A DNA stretch of 64,000 bases from Bacillota bacterium (GTDB lineage Bacteria > Bacillota > DSM-12270 > Thermacetogeniales > Thermacetogeniaceae). Numbering within the stretch: the stretch's first letter is position 1; each line of letters begins with the position of its first letter. A program made the position numbers and the translations under genes. Where the stretch lies: the NCBI GenBank assembly GCA_029907475.1, contig JARYLU010000010.1, positions 20,851-84,850 of the forward strand, read 5' to 3'. Positions 26,013-34,830 of this stretch are shown in pieces. The notes beneath the pieces are model-generated. The model saw only the letters and a program-made list of their open reading frames with translations, was not told the origin of the DNA and searched no databases.

Positions 26013-26073
26013 ATATTAAAAACCTGTTGTCCCCGTGTAAAGGTTTTATGAAACTTTGTTAAGGTTTTGTAAA
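26013..26073 (-). promoter_or_regulatory. Pho box and promoter of the pst operon
   Basis: On the minus strand the hexamers TTTACA, TTAACA, TCATAA and TTACAC occur at an exact 11-bp period (26073 down to 26035), each separated by 5 bp. This is the arrangement of the Bacillus PhoP-binding direct repeats TT(A/T/C)A(C/T)A. A -10 element TAATAT (26018-26013) follows 16 bp later, the spacing typical of PhoP-activated promoters. The pst genes are therefore predicted to be induced on phosphate starvation by a PhoP-like regulator not in the window. Confidence 0.88.
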
Positions 26074-26125
26074 ACCCGGTTCTCTCGAGACGGCCCCGGC
26101 AAAGACCCGGGAGCCCGGCCGGGGT

Positions 26126-26656
26126 TCACCCAAACAGCGCCCTGCAGATCCAGACCGCAGCGAGAAAACCGGCGAGATCGGCAAGAAGTCCGACAGCTAC
26201 GCTGTAGCGGGGGCGCTTCACGCCTACGGAAGCGAAGTAGAGGGCGAGCACGTAAAGGGTTGTTTCCGTGCAGCCGTAAGCGGCGGCCGCACTCCGCCCC
26301 GCCAGGGAGTCGACTCCCTCTTGCGTGAAAATTTCCAGAACGAGCCCCAGGGAGGCGGGGCCCGACATCGGCCGGACGAGCAGGAGAGGAAAAACAGGAG
26401 GGGGGACGCCGAGGGTGTTGAGGGCCGGCGCAAGCAGTTGGGTCAGCCAGAGGAGGGCGCCCCCTTCCCGAAAAACGCTCACGGCCACAAAAATTCCTAC
26501 AATATAGGGAAGGAGCCGGATCCCCAATGCAAACCCCTCGGCCGCACCCTCCAGAAAGGCCTGATAGACATTGACCCGGCGCAGGTAGGCGACTAACAGG
26601 ACACCGCCGATAAACAGGAAGAGCGTCCAGTAAGAAATTGCGGTTAAAAAACCCAT
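26126..26656 (-). CDS. spmB: Spore maturation protein B
   Basis: SpmB, with SpmA, is needed for dehydration of the spore core. The 176-residue membrane protein has a Gate/nucleoside-recognition fold with family segments EGAAEGFALGIRLLPYIVG and LLVRPMSGPASLGLVLEI, and GCTETTLYVLALYFASVG. It starts one codon step after the spmA stop (TAAATG), so the pair is coupled. About 50 bp downstream begins the Pho box of pstS. Confidence 0.94.
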   Translation of the reverse strand: MGFLTAISYWTLFLFIGGVLLVAYLRRVNVYQAFLEGAAEGFALGIRLLPYIVGIFVAVSVFREGGALLWLTQLLAPALNTLGVPPPVFPLLLVRPMSGPASLGLVLEIFTQEGVDSLAGRSAAAAYGCTETTLYVLALYFASVGVKRPRYSVAVGLLADLAGFLAAVWICRALFG

Positions 26657-27244
26657 TTAGTAACCCCCGCGCTTTTTTACCCACTGCCGGCAGCACCAGT
26701 CAGCGCTGATGGCTACACAGGCCGCCGCGCAATTGGCAAGAAAGCTCGGAACGATAATGTCTGCCGGGTCTTTCGCCCCGGCCGTGGCGCGGATTGCCAC
26801 CATTGTAAAGGGGAGCGCGAGGGCCGAGGTGTTGAGCGCGAGAAAGGTGCACATCGCCGCGCTGGCGGCATCCTTCTTGCGGTTGAGCTCCTGAAGCTGC
26901 TGCATCGCCCTGAGTCCGAAGGGTGTTGCGGCACTTCCCAGACCGAAAAAGTTGGCGGTCATATTCAGCAGGATCGAACCCAGGGCAGGGTGACTGCGGG
27001 GCACGCCGGGAAAAAGGATGTGGATGAAAGGAGCAAGGAGGCGGCTGAAGCCCTGGATGATCCCGGCCTTCTCGGCGACCTTCGCAATACCTAACCAGAA
27101 ACAGAGCACCCCCATGATCTCCCAGATTCGCTGCACTCCGGCGGCAGCCCCGTTTAAGGCGGCACCTGTCACAACCTCGGGGCTGCCTCGAAGGGCGGCC
27201 GCAAGAATCCCGCCGCACAATAAAAGCAAAAAGATGAGATTCAT
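26657..27244 (-). CDS. spmA: Spore maturation protein A
   Basis: The 195-residue protein starts at the ATG behind AAGGAGGGGAGCG. Signatures include LNGAAAGVQRIWEIMGVLCFWLGI, NMTANFFGLGSAATPFGLRAM and FLALNTSALALPFTMVAIR, typical of SpmA, with several membrane segments. It acts with SpmB in spore core dehydration. No sporulation-sigma promoter was identified upstream with confidence. Confidence 0.94.
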   Translation of the reverse strand: MNLIFLLLLCGGILAAALRGSPEVVTGAALNGAAAGVQRIWEIMGVLCFWLGIAKVAEKAGIIQGFSRLLAPFIHILFPGVPRSHPALGSILLNMTANFFGLGSAATPFGLRAMQQLQELNRKKDAASAAMCTFLALNTSALALPFTMVAIRATAGAKDPADIIVPSFLANCAAACVAISADWCCRQWVKKRGGY

Positions 27245-27301
27245 CGCTCCCCTCCTTCCCCAGGGCACGGCGTCCGGAGAAAATCCGGGCATCATTTTCT
27301 C

Positions 27302-27345
27302 TTCCGATAGTGCCGGATGAGCGGCACAAAGGTCTAATGGTAAAT
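27302..27345. repeat. Stem-loop repeat containing the L,D-transpeptidase stop codon, copy 2
   Basis: About 44 bp match 1243-1285 (roughly 84 percent by eye). GTGCCGGATGAGCGGCAC forms the stem-loop here, and substitutions in the arm relative to copy 1 leave a pairable stem. The TAG stop of the minus-strand gene (27334-27336) occupies the same position in the repeat as the yedF stop does in copy 1. Confidence 0.7.
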
Positions 27346-28140
27346 AATCACCAGCGCGCCGTCGGGGACATTTTCATACAGCCACCGGGCATCGGGATCG
27401 CTCAACCTGATACAGCCGTGGCTTGCAGGCAGCCCCAGCTTCGCGTGCTCCTCCTCCTTGATGTTCCCTGCTTCGTCACGGGGAACGGAATGGAATAAAT
27501 ACTCCTTGTGGAAGCGCACCCACCAGAGGGCTCCTTCCCGAAAACGGGGGGACCAGAAAGACTGCCCGCGGTCCTGGATTGTAAACGTCCCCCGCGGCGT
27601 CTCTTGCCCCGGCTTTCCCCCCGAAGCAAGCATCAGGCGGACCGGCATCCGGTCCTCATAAACGGTTACGGTGTGAACCCGGCCGAGCTTTACCGCCACC
27701 CATTTCCCCTTAACCCGGCGGGTCGCAAACCAAAAACCCGTTTCCCTTTCCCCGCCACTGCGCGCTTGAAGCCAGAGCCGGACCTGATAGCCGGTGCCGG
27801 GCAGAAAGTGCTCACCCGGAATAAAAACCGCGGTTTCCCCCTCTACCTTCACCTTGCCCTGCAAGCTCTTTCCGGTAAGGGGGGTCACCTCGAAACGCGC
27901 CCTCTTCAGCGGGACATCGGCGCGCACCCGGATCTCCGTATAAAGGGGAACGTCCTGCGCCCCATCTTCGGGCGAAGTTGTGAGCACCTGCAGGGTCTGC
28001 GCCATCACCCGCGCTGCCCCTCCCCGTACCCAGGTCCCTGCAATTCCCAGAACAACTCCGAGGCCCAAAATCGATCCCAAGAAAACCATGCGCTGGCGGG
28101 ACAGAAAAAAAAGCATCCTTTCGCCCGGCTTTCCTTTCAA
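27334..28140 (-). CDS. L,D-transpeptidase (YkuD domain) with N-terminal Ig-like domain
   Basis: The 268-residue protein has an N-terminal membrane anchor (about residues 17-36) and a bacterial Ig-like region (about 50-135, starting TTSPEDGAQDVPLYTEIRV). The C-terminal YkuD domain contains the catalytic histidine and cysteine in LPASHGCIRLSDPDARWLY. Such enzymes make 3-3 peptide cross-links or attach proteins in the cell wall or spore cortex. The gene stands upstream of spmA-spmB with a 90-bp gap, which suggests but does not prove a sporulation role. Its last codon lies in a dispersed repeat. Confidence 0.92.
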   Translation of the reverse strand: MKGKPGERMLFFLSRQRMVFLGSILGLGVVLGIAGTWVRGGAARVMAQTLQVLTTSPEDGAQDVPLYTEIRVRADVPLKRARFEVTPLTGKSLQGKVKVEGETAVFIPGEHFLPGTGYQVRLWLQARSGGERETGFWFATRRVKGKWVAVKLGRVHTVTVYEDRMPVRLMLASGGKPGQETPRGTFTIQDRGQSFWSPRFREGALWWVRFHKEYLFHSVPRDEAGNIKEEEHAKLGLPASHGCIRLSDPDARWLYENVPDGALVIIYH

Positions 28141-28229
28141 GAGAAACTTTTTCCTGATTTATTTTATTGCCCTCCTTTTTGTTCTAGACCTGAGCCGCCC
28201 TGGTTAAAATCTTTGGGAGAAATTAACAG

Positions 28230-28258
28230 GTATAAGGGCTGCCGGATCTTTGATACTA
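28230..28258 (+). promoter_or_regulatory. Candidate sigma-G type promoter of the DUF1657-like gene
   Basis: GTATA (28230-28234), a 17-bp spacer, then GATACTA (28252-28258) fits the forespore sigma-G pattern (GyATR, N17-18, CATACTA) with one mismatch in the -10 element. It ends 48 bp before the GTG start of the small gene. Spore-specific expression fits what is known of DUF1657 genes in spoVA-like operons. Confidence 0.55.
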
Positions 28259-28306
28259 AAGGGGTAGAAAGACGTAGTACAGCTAACTATGGGGAGGTGA
28301 TCCGAA

Positions 28307-28483
28307 GTGGACGTCCGCCAGACCATCCAGCAGTGCATTTCCAAATGTGAAAGCAGCGCGAAGGACCTGCGCGCGGTGGCCGGCCAGATTCAGAACCCGC
28401 AGGCAAAAAATACGGCCCAGCAGGCCGCATCTCAAATCGACAACTGTATCAAGCAATGCCATTCTCTCCTGAATCAGGTTTAG
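28307..28483 (+). CDS. Small helical protein resembling DUF1657
   Basis: A 58-residue protein starting at GTG nine bases after GGAGG in GGAGGTGATC, an unusually complete Shine-Dalgarno. It is predicted to be two long helices: MDVRQTIQQCISKCESSAKD followed, after QNPQAKNTAQQAASQ, by a second half with CIKQCHSLLNQV. The QxxxxCxxxC spacing is repeated near both ends (Cys10/14 and Cys47/51). Size, the QAK..xxxA pattern and the ending resemble DUF1657 proteins of spore formers. The function is unknown. It has its own promoter and terminator, so it is a separate transcription unit. Confidence 0.7.
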   Translation: MDVRQTIQQCISKCESSAKDLRAVAGQIQNPQAKNTAQQAASQIDNCIKQCHSLLNQV

Positions 28484-28491
28484 CTCTCACC

Positions 28492-28529
28492 GGCGGGAAC
28501 CTCCTCTCCTTCCCGCCTTTTGCTTTTAT
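28492..28529 (+). terminator. Intrinsic terminator of the DUF1657-like gene
   Basis: GGCGGGA (28492-28498) and TCCCGCC (28511-28517) form a perfect 7-bp stem with a 12-nt loop, followed by TTTTGCTTTTATC. It lies nine bases after the stop codon. Confidence 0.8.
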
Positions 28530-28708
28530 CGTCCGGGGAACAGGACGTCAGCGGCCCTCGACCCGCAGGTCGAGCACTCCCCTCCTCCCTTGCCGAAAGA
28601 CGGTGCGTGGCCCCTGGTACGAGTCAGATTGCCGGGGGGTTCCGGCGGGCCACCGTAAAAAACCCTATGAAGCCGGAGTTCCTCCGCAAACTGCCAGGTT
28701 TAACACCC

Positions 28709-29959
28709 TCAAAATCTATCTACTACCCTTTTGCCCTCCTTAAGCCCGGCCAGCTGCAGGTTCAGAATGACGCAGTCCCCTTCCTGCAGCCCCTTTTCGA
28801 TTACGACCTCCCGGTCGTTTTCAAACCCTTTTTCGACAGGCTGGATCTTCGCTCTTCCGCTCCGCACCACCCAAACCGCCTCTCCGTCCCGCTGGGGAAA
28901 CAGGGCCGTCTTGGGCACAACCAGCCGGTTCTCCTGCTTCCCGAGTGTGAACCGGACATCGAGGGCGCAACCGGGGCGCAGCCCGGGGGCGTTGGAGGCT
29001 TCCGGCTTCACCGTAACCTTGACGCGCTGCTCTTTCAATCCGAGCGGTGATATCTTTTCCACCGCCGCAGGAGCAATTTTTTCAACAACCCCTTGGAAAA
29101 CAAGATCTTTCCCGGCGCTGTCTTGAACCAGCTCCACCTTCATCCCTTCTTCCAGGCTTCCGGCATCTCCGGCAAGCACGAACACCTCAACCAGGTAGGA
29201 GCCCTTCTGAAAAATGGTCATCAGGGAGGAATTAGGGGGCACAACCATGCCTTTCCTGAGCGCGAAGTCTGTAACAACCCCGGTTGCGGGCGCGGTGACC
29301 CTGGACTCCTCTATTTTGTGTTTCACCGCCTCAATCTGCGCCTGAAGGGATTCCTTCATCCCAGCATAGTACTGGCCCGTTCCGCTGCCGGGCTTGTGGG
29401 ACTCGACGAGCAGGGAAAGGGCTTCCTCTTGCTGCTCCAGGGCGTTTTCCGCCGTTTTTACCGCTTTCAGTGCCTCTTCGTATTCCTTTGTACTGATTGC
29501 CCCGGATTCGTGCAATGTCTCTACCCTGGCGAAATTGGTTCTGGCCGCCTCGAGATTGAGCCTTGCCTCTTCCACCAGGAGCTCCTGCTGCCTCAACTGC
29601 GACCGGTAGGGCTCCTGGTGCATCCTGGCCTCATCCCCTGCAACGCTTTCGAGCTGCGCCTGCAGCTGCGCCAGCTGGAAATGGAGCTCCTGAGCATCGA
29701 AGATCGCGAGCACCTCCCCCTTCTCTACCACATCCCCCTCCTCCACGCGCAGGTCAACGATCCTGCCGCCGTAAGAGGTAAAAACGGGGCATTCCACGGC
29801 AGGGACAACATGCCCTTCTTCCTGAAACACCCTGGCGATGGAGCGCTTTTCGATTTTCAACAGCTCTGCCTCCAGCGGCTTGAAAGCTTCGTGCAGGAAA
29901 ATAACCGCAGCGAGGACCGCAGCGGCCGCCCCAAAAATGATTTTCCACTTATTTTTCAT
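28709..29959 (-). CDS. HlyD/MacA-type periplasmic adaptor-like subunit of an ABC exporter
   Basis: The 416-residue protein has an N-terminal membrane anchor (residues 5-25), a lipoyl-like half motif (GGRIVDLRVEEGDVVEKGE), a long coiled coil (about residues 100-215) and the second lipoyl half (ESRVTAPATGVVTDFALRKGMVV), followed by beta-barrel domains. This is the RND/HlyD membrane-fusion-protein plan as used with MacB-like ABC transporters in Gram-positives. It is last in an operon after the permease (24 bp) and the ATPase. The substrate is unknown. Confidence 0.9.
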   Translation of the reverse strand: MKNKWKIIFGAAAAVLAAVIFLHEAFKPLEAELLKIEKRSIARVFQEEGHVVPAVECPVFTSYGGRIVDLRVEEGDVVEKGEVLAIFDAQELHFQLAQLQAQLESVAGDEARMHQEPYRSQLRQQELLVEEARLNLEAARTNFARVETLHESGAISTKEYEEALKAVKTAENALEQQEEALSLLVESHKPGSGTGQYYAGMKESLQAQIEAVKHKIEESRVTAPATGVVTDFALRKGMVVPPNSSLMTIFQKGSYLVEVFVLAGDAGSLEEGMKVELVQDSAGKDLVFQGVVEKIAPAAVEKISPLGLKEQRVKVTVKPEASNAPGLRPGCALDVRFTLGKQENRLVVPKTALFPQRDGEAVWVVRSGRAKIQPVEKGFENDREVVIEKGLQEGDCVILNLQLAGLKEGKRVVDRF

Positions 29960-29983
29960 AAAAGCCCCTTCCCCCTCCAGTTT

Positions 29984-32350
29984 CTATTCCCGTGACTTGA
30001 GAACTTCCACCAGGCTTAACCTGTCGACCTTTTTGGCCGCCATCCGCTGGGCGATCCAGATCGAAGCAGCCGTTATGAAAAACGCCACCACCGCGGAGAG
30101 ACCGGACATTTCAGCAGGCATGGTGTAGATGTCGGTGCTGAGCGCCTGGGCCATTCCTGCCAGGAGCAGCTTCGTCAGGGGTATTCCCGCGAGCATGGCA
30201 AAGATGCTGATCACCCACTGCTCGAAGGTGATCACGGCGAGCGCCTCCGCAGGCGTCATTCCCAGGACCATCATGGAGGCCAGCTCGCGGCTCCGCTCCG
30301 ACAGTGTAATAGTGGAAGAGTTGTAGATGATGGCGAAGCCGGTGACGACAGCCATCAACGCAAAGATAAGGATCGTGCCGGAATACGAGGCCAGCAGCTC
30401 TTGGACCTGATTGAACATTTCCGCCCGGTTCACGAACCCGGCGATTGCGGAGCTGCTGTTGTACTCCCTCTGCAACAACGGAACGCGCTGCTCATCCACC
30501 AGCAGCATCACCCCTGTTGCCAGGTTCTCCTGTCCCAACAGGCGGCCTGCGGCCTCGATTTCCATGTATGCGTTAAGCCCCAGGTACTGGGGGATGACCC
30601 CCACCACCTCCACTTTTTTCTTCTCTTCCGGGCCCCTCATCATCAGGCTTGCCACGGTTAACTGGGTACCGGTGCCGGCTCCGAGCAGGCGCGCCAGGCG
30701 CTCTGAAATCAGGACCCCGTTTCGGGGAGGCGCGACCCTGCGGTCCCCTTTGTCCAGGATGTTGTAAAGCCTGCCGTCCTGCGGGAGACCCAGCAGCACC
30801 ACATCCTTTTCGCGCCATTCATTTTTCAGCGTGACGGGGATCTCCGCCACCGGTTCCGCGCTTTTTACGCCGGGGAAACGGGCGAGCTCCCGCGTTGCCT
30901 TTTCCTGATCCAGGGGATGGGCAAGGTCGACCTTGATGTTGTAGGTCTGGACCTTTTCGTACTGCGCCAGCAGCATCTGCTCGCTCATATCCTGCAACGC
31001 CCAGGTGAGCCCCCCGAGGGAGAAGGCGAATGTGATCCCCGCGAATACGAAGAGGCTGCGCCTTTTGTTGCGGCTGATGTTGCGGAGCGCCATCTTGCCC
31101 TGGACGGTGAACATGCCCCAGATGAGAGGGAACCTTTCGAGGAGCGCTTTCGCCGCCACCGGGGGCGCCGGGGGCCGCATCGCTTCGACAGGCTTAAGGG
31201 CAAGAACCCCCTTGCACCCCTGATACCCCGCAAATCCACTGAATGTTAGCGAAAGGAGGATGCTCAGGAGGAAATACACCGGGGAAAACCTGCTCTCGAG
31301 CCCCGGCATGTTAAAAAACATCTGGTATAAGGTGGTAAAGGGGAATGACAGGGCAATCCCGGCAAGCCATCCGGTCAAGCCCCCGGCAGCCCCGACGATC
31401 AGGGGATGGACCATATAATGCAGCAGGATTTCCCGGTCTGTGTACCCGAGCGCCTTTAAAATCCCGATTTGTTCCCGCTGCTGCTCAACCATCCGCCTCA
31501 GCATGATGTATAAAATCAGGGCCGCAACCGACAGGAACAGGAGGGGCAGCGTCCGGGCGGTCGACCTCAAGCCGTTCAGCTCCTGGGTAAGCATGAAGTG
31601 GCTGATCTGGTCCTTCCGGGGGTAGATCCTTTTCAGCCCGTAAGGCTTGAGTTCCGGCTCCAGCATCTGCTCCAGCGCGAGATAGTCCGCACCCGGCCGC
31701 AGGGTGAAAACGAGGTCGTTGACCGTTTTTCCGGCCGCGAACAGCGCCCGCATTGCTTCGTAAGGAACGAAGGCGATTCCAAACCTGGCGGGGTTGGGGT
31801 AGAGATCGGTGGAGCTGCGCAGGGCGTAGATAAATTCCGGGCTCCTGCCGAACCCCACGATGCGCAAATCTTTCTTCTTCCCCTCAACGATGACCTCAAT
31901 TTCCTGGTTAAGCTTGAGGTGGTTTGCTTTAAAGAACTTGTTATCCACCCAGATATTCATTTCGCCGCGCTCCAGGGGGATTCCCTGCATGAGCTCCATC
32001 CCGTTAATCGGGTTTTCCGCGGCCGGGTCCACCGAGATCAGGCGCAGGTACACGCTCTCCTCTCTCCCCGGAAGCAGCACCCGCGCCTCCTTGACCAGGC
32101 GGCCCTGAATGTCCGCGACCCCTTCAAGGTTTCTCAGTTTTTCCACTTCCGCGCCGGGCATGGCCTCTACTTCCGCAAAGCCGTCCGCAAATCTCTGGGT
32201 CCTGTAAAAATTCCTCTGCGAGACATCCAGATTGTCCATGACGATGGAAAAAGAGCTGAACACCACGAGCCCGATAAAGATCACGGCTGTACACGCGAGA
32301 TATGACGCCTTGCTGTCTTTGAGGTCCCGGACCGCCTTTTTCCAGAGCAC
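29984..32350 (-). CDS. FtsX/MacB-type ABC transporter permease
   Basis: The 788-residue permease has an N-terminal helix (about 19-37), a large extracytoplasmic domain (about 40-265), three helices with the FtsX signature region (about 270-380: LPLLFLSVAALILYIMLRRM and QREQIGILKALGYTDREIL), then a second full FtsX-like set (about 420-788: ISRNKRRSLFVFAGITFAFS and SRELASMMVLGMTPAEAL). It is thus a duplicated FtsX permease. GTG start at 32350 shares one base with the stop of the ATPase gene. Forms an exporter with its neighbours. Confidence 0.9.
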   Translation of the reverse strand: MLWKKAVRDLKDSKASYLACTAVIFIGLVVFSSFSIVMDNLDVSQRNFYRTQRFADGFAEVEAMPGAEVEKLRNLEGVADIQGRLVKEARVLLPGREESVYLRLISVDPAAENPINGMELMQGIPLERGEMNIWVDNKFFKANHLKLNQEIEVIVEGKKKDLRIVGFGRSPEFIYALRSSTDLYPNPARFGIAFVPYEAMRALFAAGKTVNDLVFTLRPGADYLALEQMLEPELKPYGLKRIYPRKDQISHFMLTQELNGLRSTARTLPLLFLSVAALILYIMLRRMVEQQREQIGILKALGYTDREILLHYMVHPLIVGAAGGLTGWLAGIALSFPFTTLYQMFFNMPGLESRFSPVYFLLSILLSLTFSGFAGYQGCKGVLALKPVEAMRPPAPPVAAKALLERFPLIWGMFTVQGKMALRNISRNKRRSLFVFAGITFAFSLGGLTWALQDMSEQMLLAQYEKVQTYNIKVDLAHPLDQEKATRELARFPGVKSAEPVAEIPVTLKNEWREKDVVLLGLPQDGRLYNILDKGDRRVAPPRNGVLISERLARLLGAGTGTQLTVASLMMRGPEEKKKVEVVGVIPQYLGLNAYMEIEAAGRLLGQENLATGVMLLVDEQRVPLLQREYNSSSAIAGFVNRAEMFNQVQELLASYSGTILIFALMAVVTGFAIIYNSSTITLSERSRELASMMVLGMTPAEALAVITFEQWVISIFAMLAGIPLTKLLLAGMAQALSTDIYTMPAEMSGLSAVVAFFITAASIWIAQRMAAKKVDRLSLVEVLKSRE

Positions 32351-33084
32351 TACCAGGCCACCTCCTCCGGAGGCAACGGATTTTCGTTACACACCATCTC
32401 CCTGATCTTCCCGTCCCTGAGGCGAAGCACGCGGTCGGCCATCCCGGCGATGGCGGCGTTGTGGGTAATGATAAGGACGGTTTTCCCGTAAGACCTGCAG
32501 AAATCCCGCAGGAGCTTGAGGACCTGGATCCCCGTCTCGACGTCCAGCGCCCCCGTCGGCTCGTCGCAGAGGAGGAGGTCGGGGTTCTTGGCAACCGCTC
32601 TGGCGATGGCGACCCGCTGCTGTTCACCTCCCGAAAGCTGCGAGGGGAAATGATGCGCCCGGCCGGCCAGCCCGACTTTTTCCAAAACCTCGTCTAGCGA
32701 GAGCGGGTCCTTAGAAATCTGGACGGAGAGGTCTATGTTCTCATACGCGGTTAAATTGGGGATGAGGTTGTAAAACTGGAAAACGAATCCTACGGCGCTC
32801 CTGCGGTACCGGGTCAACCTTTTGGAATCCGCAGTGTGCAGCGGCTCGCCGCGGTAGTACAGCTCCCCTTCGCTCGGCGTATCCATTCCCCCGATAATGT
32901 GCAGCAGCGTGCTCTTGCCGGAGCCGCTGGGGCCCAGGATCACGATAAGCTCCCCTTCGTAAATTTCCAGATCAACGCCGTTGAGCGCTCTCACGGTGAC
33001 TTCTCCCATCTGGTAGAACTTGGAGAGGTTTTTCCCTTTGATGATCTTTTCCGTGTGCCGGCGCACGTGATCCCCTTCTTTCAC
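32350..33084 (-). CDS. MacB/LolD-type ABC transporter ATP-binding protein
   Basis: The 244-residue ATPase has Walker [13 protein letters not shown], the Q-loop [17 protein letters not shown], signature [19 protein letters not shown] and Walker [13 protein letters not shown], all in the form typical of the MacB/LolD subfamily that works with FtsX-like permeases. It is the first gene of the exporter operon; a GTG six codons in is an alternative start. Confidence 0.92.
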   Translation of the reverse strand: MKEGDHVRRHTEKIIKGKNLSKFYQMGEVTVRALNGVDLEIYEGELIVILGPSGSGKSTLLHIIGGMDTPSEGELYYRGEPLHTADSKRLTRYRRSAVGFVFQFYNLIPNLTAYENIDLSVQISKDPLSLDEVLEKVGLAGRAHHFPSQLSGGEQQRVAIARAVAKNPDLLLCDEPTGALDVETGIQVLKLLRDFCRSYGKTVLIITHNAAIAGMADRVLRLRDGKIREMVCNENPLPPEEVAW

Positions 33085-33160
33085 GCAATGCTTACGCGGT
33101 CTCTTTCTTCATGCGGAGATTATGATTCCTTTGGCGCGGCCTGCTCTTTCGCTTTTCTTC

Positions 33161-34195
33161 TCACGATGTATACGGGCATTCCGGCTGCTGCCGGATCGAC
33201 AATGCGGACGAGGTTGCCACCAGCACACCGGCCCCGCGGATTTCGCCGCTCCGCAAAGCGTCCAGCGCTTCGTTGGCCTTCTCCAGGGGAAAGGTCTGCA
33301 CCTCGGTGCGCACCGGAACCCGGGGAGCGAGGACCAAAAACTCTTCACCGTCCCGGCGGGTCAGGTTGGCTACGGACCGCACCACCCGCTCGCCCCAAAG
33401 GAGTTCATACGGAAAGGACGGGATGTCGCTCATATGGATCCCGCCGCAGACCACAGTGCCCCCTTTCGCCAGGGCCCCCAGCGCCGCCGGAACCAGTTCG
33501 CCTGCAGGCGCGAAAATAATAGCCGCATCCAGCTTCACGGGGGGTGTCTCGTCGGAGCCACCCACCCAATCAGCCCCCATATCCCTGGCGAACTTTTGGG
33601 CTTCGGCATCGCCGGGGCGGGTAAAGGCATAGACCTTCCGGCCCTGGTACCGGGCTACCTGAGCGACAATATGGGCTGCAGCACCGAATCCGTATATGCC
33701 GAGGCGTTCTGCATCACCGGCCATGGTCAGGGAACGGTACCCGATGAGCCCGGCACAGAGCAGCGGCGCGGCCTGGAGGCTCGGATAACCCTCCGGAATT
33801 GGAAAGCAGAAACGGCGGTCTGCAACGGCGTATTCGGCAAAACCGCCGTCAATGTGGTATCCTGTAAAACGGGCTTCATCACAGAGATTTTCCCTGCCTG
33901 AACGGCAGTATTTACATTCGCCGCAGGAGAAACCAAGCCAGGGGATACCTACGCGTTCCCCTTCGGCAAAACCCCCGGCTCGTTCGCCGGTGCCCACAAC
34001 CGTTCCTACTATCTGATGCCCGGGGATGAGGGGGAGTTTAGACCCCTTCAGCTCTCCGTCAACGATATGCAGGTCGGTCCGGCAGATCCCGCAAGCGTGG
34101 ACGCGAATTAAAACCTGATCCGGCCCGGGCGCCGGCACCGGCACGTCCGCCAGGCGCAGCGGTTTGCCGGGGGATTCAAAGATCATCGCACGCAT
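33161..34195 (-). CDS. Zinc-dependent alcohol dehydrogenase
   Basis: A 344-residue medium-chain dehydrogenase, oxidising alcohols or reducing aldehydes with NAD(P). Catalytic zinc ligands are in CGICRTDLHIVDG (Cys37 region) and IPGHQIVG (GH motif); the structural zinc site is the four-cysteine CGECKYCRSGRENLC. The nucleotide-binding loop reads GIYGFGAAAHIVAQVARYQG. The ATG at 34195, eight bases after AGGAGG, is the start. The NADP/AdhP-like layout is close to AdhP-type enzymes. It is probably monocistronic, with a 76-bp gap to the exporter operon. Confidence 0.92.
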   Translation of the reverse strand: MRAMIFESPGKPLRLADVPVPAPGPDQVLIRVHACGICRTDLHIVDGELKGSKLPLIPGHQIVGTVVGTGERAGGFAEGERVGIPWLGFSCGECKYCRSGRENLCDEARFTGYHIDGGFAEYAVADRRFCFPIPEGYPSLQAAPLLCAGLIGYRSLTMAGDAERLGIYGFGAAAHIVAQVARYQGRKVYAFTRPGDAEAQKFARDMGADWVGGSDETPPVKLDAAIIFAPAGELVPAALGALAKGGTVVCGGIHMSDIPSFPYELLWGERVVRSVANLTRRDGEEFLVLAPRVPVRTEVQTFPLEKANEALDALRSGEIRGAGVLVATSSALSIRQQPECPYTS

Positions 34196-34531
34196 TTTCA
34201 ATACCTCCTACAAGCCTCTTAACATCGACCACTTACAACAGCAACCACTCACTCCCTTGCCGGGAGCGCAAAACAGGCACCAAGGGCCCAGATTTAAAGG
34301 TGGGGCCGGTGGCCGCCCTGTTAGCGTTCCCCAAATAGGGAGCGGCAAATTTTTTGAAAGCGCTTATGTAAATGGAGAGTCCGGCCCTTTATTGTTATGG
34401 CGGGAAAAGGGGAAATGCCTCTGGAGTGGTTTTGCGGCAGTTGCATTTCGACATAAAATTTTGAAGCATAAGCCTGCCAAAGCGGCAGACCTCTGCTTCG
34501 AGCCACGACAAATTGCGTCTTGCAAAGTAAG
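34196..34531. other. Intergenic region between adh and tRNA-Sec
   Basis: 336 bp without a gene. The tRNA-proximal half holds a candidate terminator hairpin for tRNA-Sec (34463-34499). The rest shows nothing I recognise. Confidence 0.5.
34455..34499 (-). terminator. Candidate terminator downstream of tRNA-Sec
   Basis: On the minus strand GAAGCA and TGCTTC (34499-34494 with 34468-34463) enclose an inner stem CTGCC/GGCAG, and the outer arm is followed by AAAATTTTAT. The U-tract is poor, so this is a moderate call based mainly on position about 30 bp after the tRNA. Confidence 0.4.
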
Positions 34532-34628
34532 TGGCGGGAGCGTGTGGGAATCGAACCCACCGAAGACACTCGTCATGCCTCCCGCTGGATTTGAAGTCCA
34601 GGCGCACCACCAGGCACAATCCGCTCCC
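34532..34628 (-). tRNA. selC: tRNA-Sec (anticodon UCA)
   Basis: The minus strand reads GGGAGCGGATTGTGCC at the 5' end, an anticodon arm CTGGACTTCAAATCCAG with anticodon TCA, a long extra arm, the T arm GTGGGTTCGATTCCCAC, and ends CGCTCCCG plus an encoded CCA. The long variable arm, extended acceptor, UCA anticodon and 97-nt length identify selenocysteine tRNA. It lies directly downstream of selA and selB and is read from its own promoter. Confidence 0.95.
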
Positions 34629-34658
34629 AAGCCTTTCTGCTATTTTTTTTACACTTAC

Positions 34659-34687
34659 ATATTATCAATTATCCGGCAAATAATCAA
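34659..34687 (-). promoter_or_regulatory. Sigma-A type promoter of tRNA-Sec
   Basis: TTGATT (34687-34682) and TAATAT (34664-34659) are spaced by exactly 17 bp and end 30 bp before the mature 5' end of tRNA-Sec. The spacing and position suit a short leader processed by RNase P. Confidence 0.7.
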
Positions 34688-34725
34688 TGCTGCAGAGCCT
34701 GTTTGTGTTGTGACCGGGTAAAAGG

Positions 34726-34753
34726 AATTCTCTCGACTTAATTCTCTCGACTT
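34726..34753. repeat. Perfect 14-bp tandem duplication
   Basis: AATTCTCTCGACTT occurs twice head to tail between selB and tRNA-Sec. It is too short to classify and probably reflects a slippage event. Confidence 0.8.
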
Positions 34754-34830
34754 GCGATCTTTTTCCCCAACGTTTACCCGGCAGGAAACCGGAAAAACCT
34801 TTTTAGGACACCGGCCCCCCTTCCAATTTT

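Noticed and set aside
34321..34630. Short open frames across tRNA-Sec
   Set aside because: They are antisense or sense readings of the tRNA itself and its flanks.
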